Shown: positions 44,897 through 45,128 of the stretch, one piece after another | How positions within the stretch are numbered: the first letter of the stretch is position 1 | Layout: the number at the start of each line of letters is the position of its first letter | DNA from: Gallionellaceae bacterium | Lineage (GTDB): Bacteria > Pseudomonadota > Gammaproteobacteria > Burkholderiales > Gallionellaceae | Assembly: GCA_009773615.1 (NCBI GenBank) | Contig: WSYA01000011.1 | Span: 1-45,128 of the forward strand | Direction: 5' to 3' | DNA length: 45,128 nucleotides | The notes under the pieces: model-generated | Databases searched by the model: none | What the model saw: the letters and a program-made list of their open reading frames with translations, nothing else | What the model was told of the DNA's origin: nothing | Program-made: the position numbers and the translations under genes

Positions 44897-45128
44897 CCAA
44901 TCCCGCACGGCAAATTTCAATAACGGGGATGCATATCCGCATGTCCGCTCAAAAGTAGCGCCACTTGCGTTCATTCCCCAATGCCGGCAATCGCTAGTCG
45001 GCACAAAAACATGTTGACGCTAATCATTTTTTGTGAGCTAAGTGACATTTCGTGGAGGTTTAATCCTGTCTATCCCTTATGCCTATTGTGTGAAACGTGA
45101 AAGTTAGACAGGGTGGTAGTCTAATCAG
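44897..45128. other. Gene-free tail after flgL
   Basis: No gene is visible in the last 232 bases. A weak stem, TGCCG with CGGCA near 44980-45003, could end the flgKL transcript. At the very end CCTGTCTA is mirrored by TAGACAGG (about 45066-45117), and TTAGAC pairs with GTCTAA across nine bases. Possible start of a further repeat, operator or mobile element; not identified. Confidence 0.4.

Overview
The window is a piece of chromosome from a motile Gram-negative bacterium. Gene content and order (flhA-flhF-flhG-fliA followed by a motCD-type stator pair, a flgBCDEFGHIJKL run with divergent flgA-flgM-flgN, and a very long DUF3683/FAD/Fe-S oxidoreductase) fit a betaproteobacterium. A member of the Nitrosomonadales such as a Gallionellaceae or Sideroxydans-like organism is my best guess; this is an inference from gene style, since no rRNA is present.

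Layout. (1) 1-4250, housekeeping: a GGDEF gene cut by what looks like an insertion-sequence end, cysteine synthase (cysK), a glutathione S-transferase, a small GIY-YIG-like protein and a PhoR-type histidine kinase. (2) 4289-12489, a mobile-looking defence island. It carries a type I restriction-modification operon resembling the IC (EcoR124) class, with accessory genes between the subunits in the order hsdM, truncated rhuM, fic, hsdS, second truncated rhuM, bro-N antirepressor, hsdR. An imperfect inverted repeat of about 116 bp, containing a perfect 37-bp core, lies at both edges. (3) 12584-25206, core genes: a possible PilZ-type protein, the DUF3683 FAD/Fe-S oxidoreductase (with an in-frame repeat insertion), thpR, an LtaS-like sulfatase, rpmE, an ArnT-like glycosyltransferase, a DUF3224 protein and aroC. 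A cluster of structured intergenic repeats lies at 23008-23673. (4) 25582-44896, a flagellar block: export gate (flhA), polar placement pair (flhF, flhG), sigma-28 (fliA), stator (motC, motD), anti-sigma factor and chaperone (flgM, flgN), P-ring chaperone (flgA), then rod, hook, ring and junction genes flgB to flgL.

How the genes work together. The flagellar genes follow a class hierarchy. Two excellent sigma-28 promoters (TAAA-N15-GCCGATRR) precede flgM and flgK, so the late genes appear to be read by the fliA product encoded in the same window. In the island every gene overlaps or nearly abuts the next, so the Fic and antirepressor-like genes are probably co-expressed with the restriction enzyme. 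The hsdS gene carries the 12-bp linker repeat whose copy number sets spacer length in the EcoR124I/EcoDXXI pair.

The most unusual signals are: the inverted-repeat-bounded island with two rhuM remnants each coupled to the gene after it; a head-to-head pair of hairpin elements at 23063-23629 whose stem arms differ between copies while pairing is kept; an FlhG whose Walker A lysines are missing; and repeat elements that have entered a coding frame (16147-16240) and the motC-motD junction (31321-31379).
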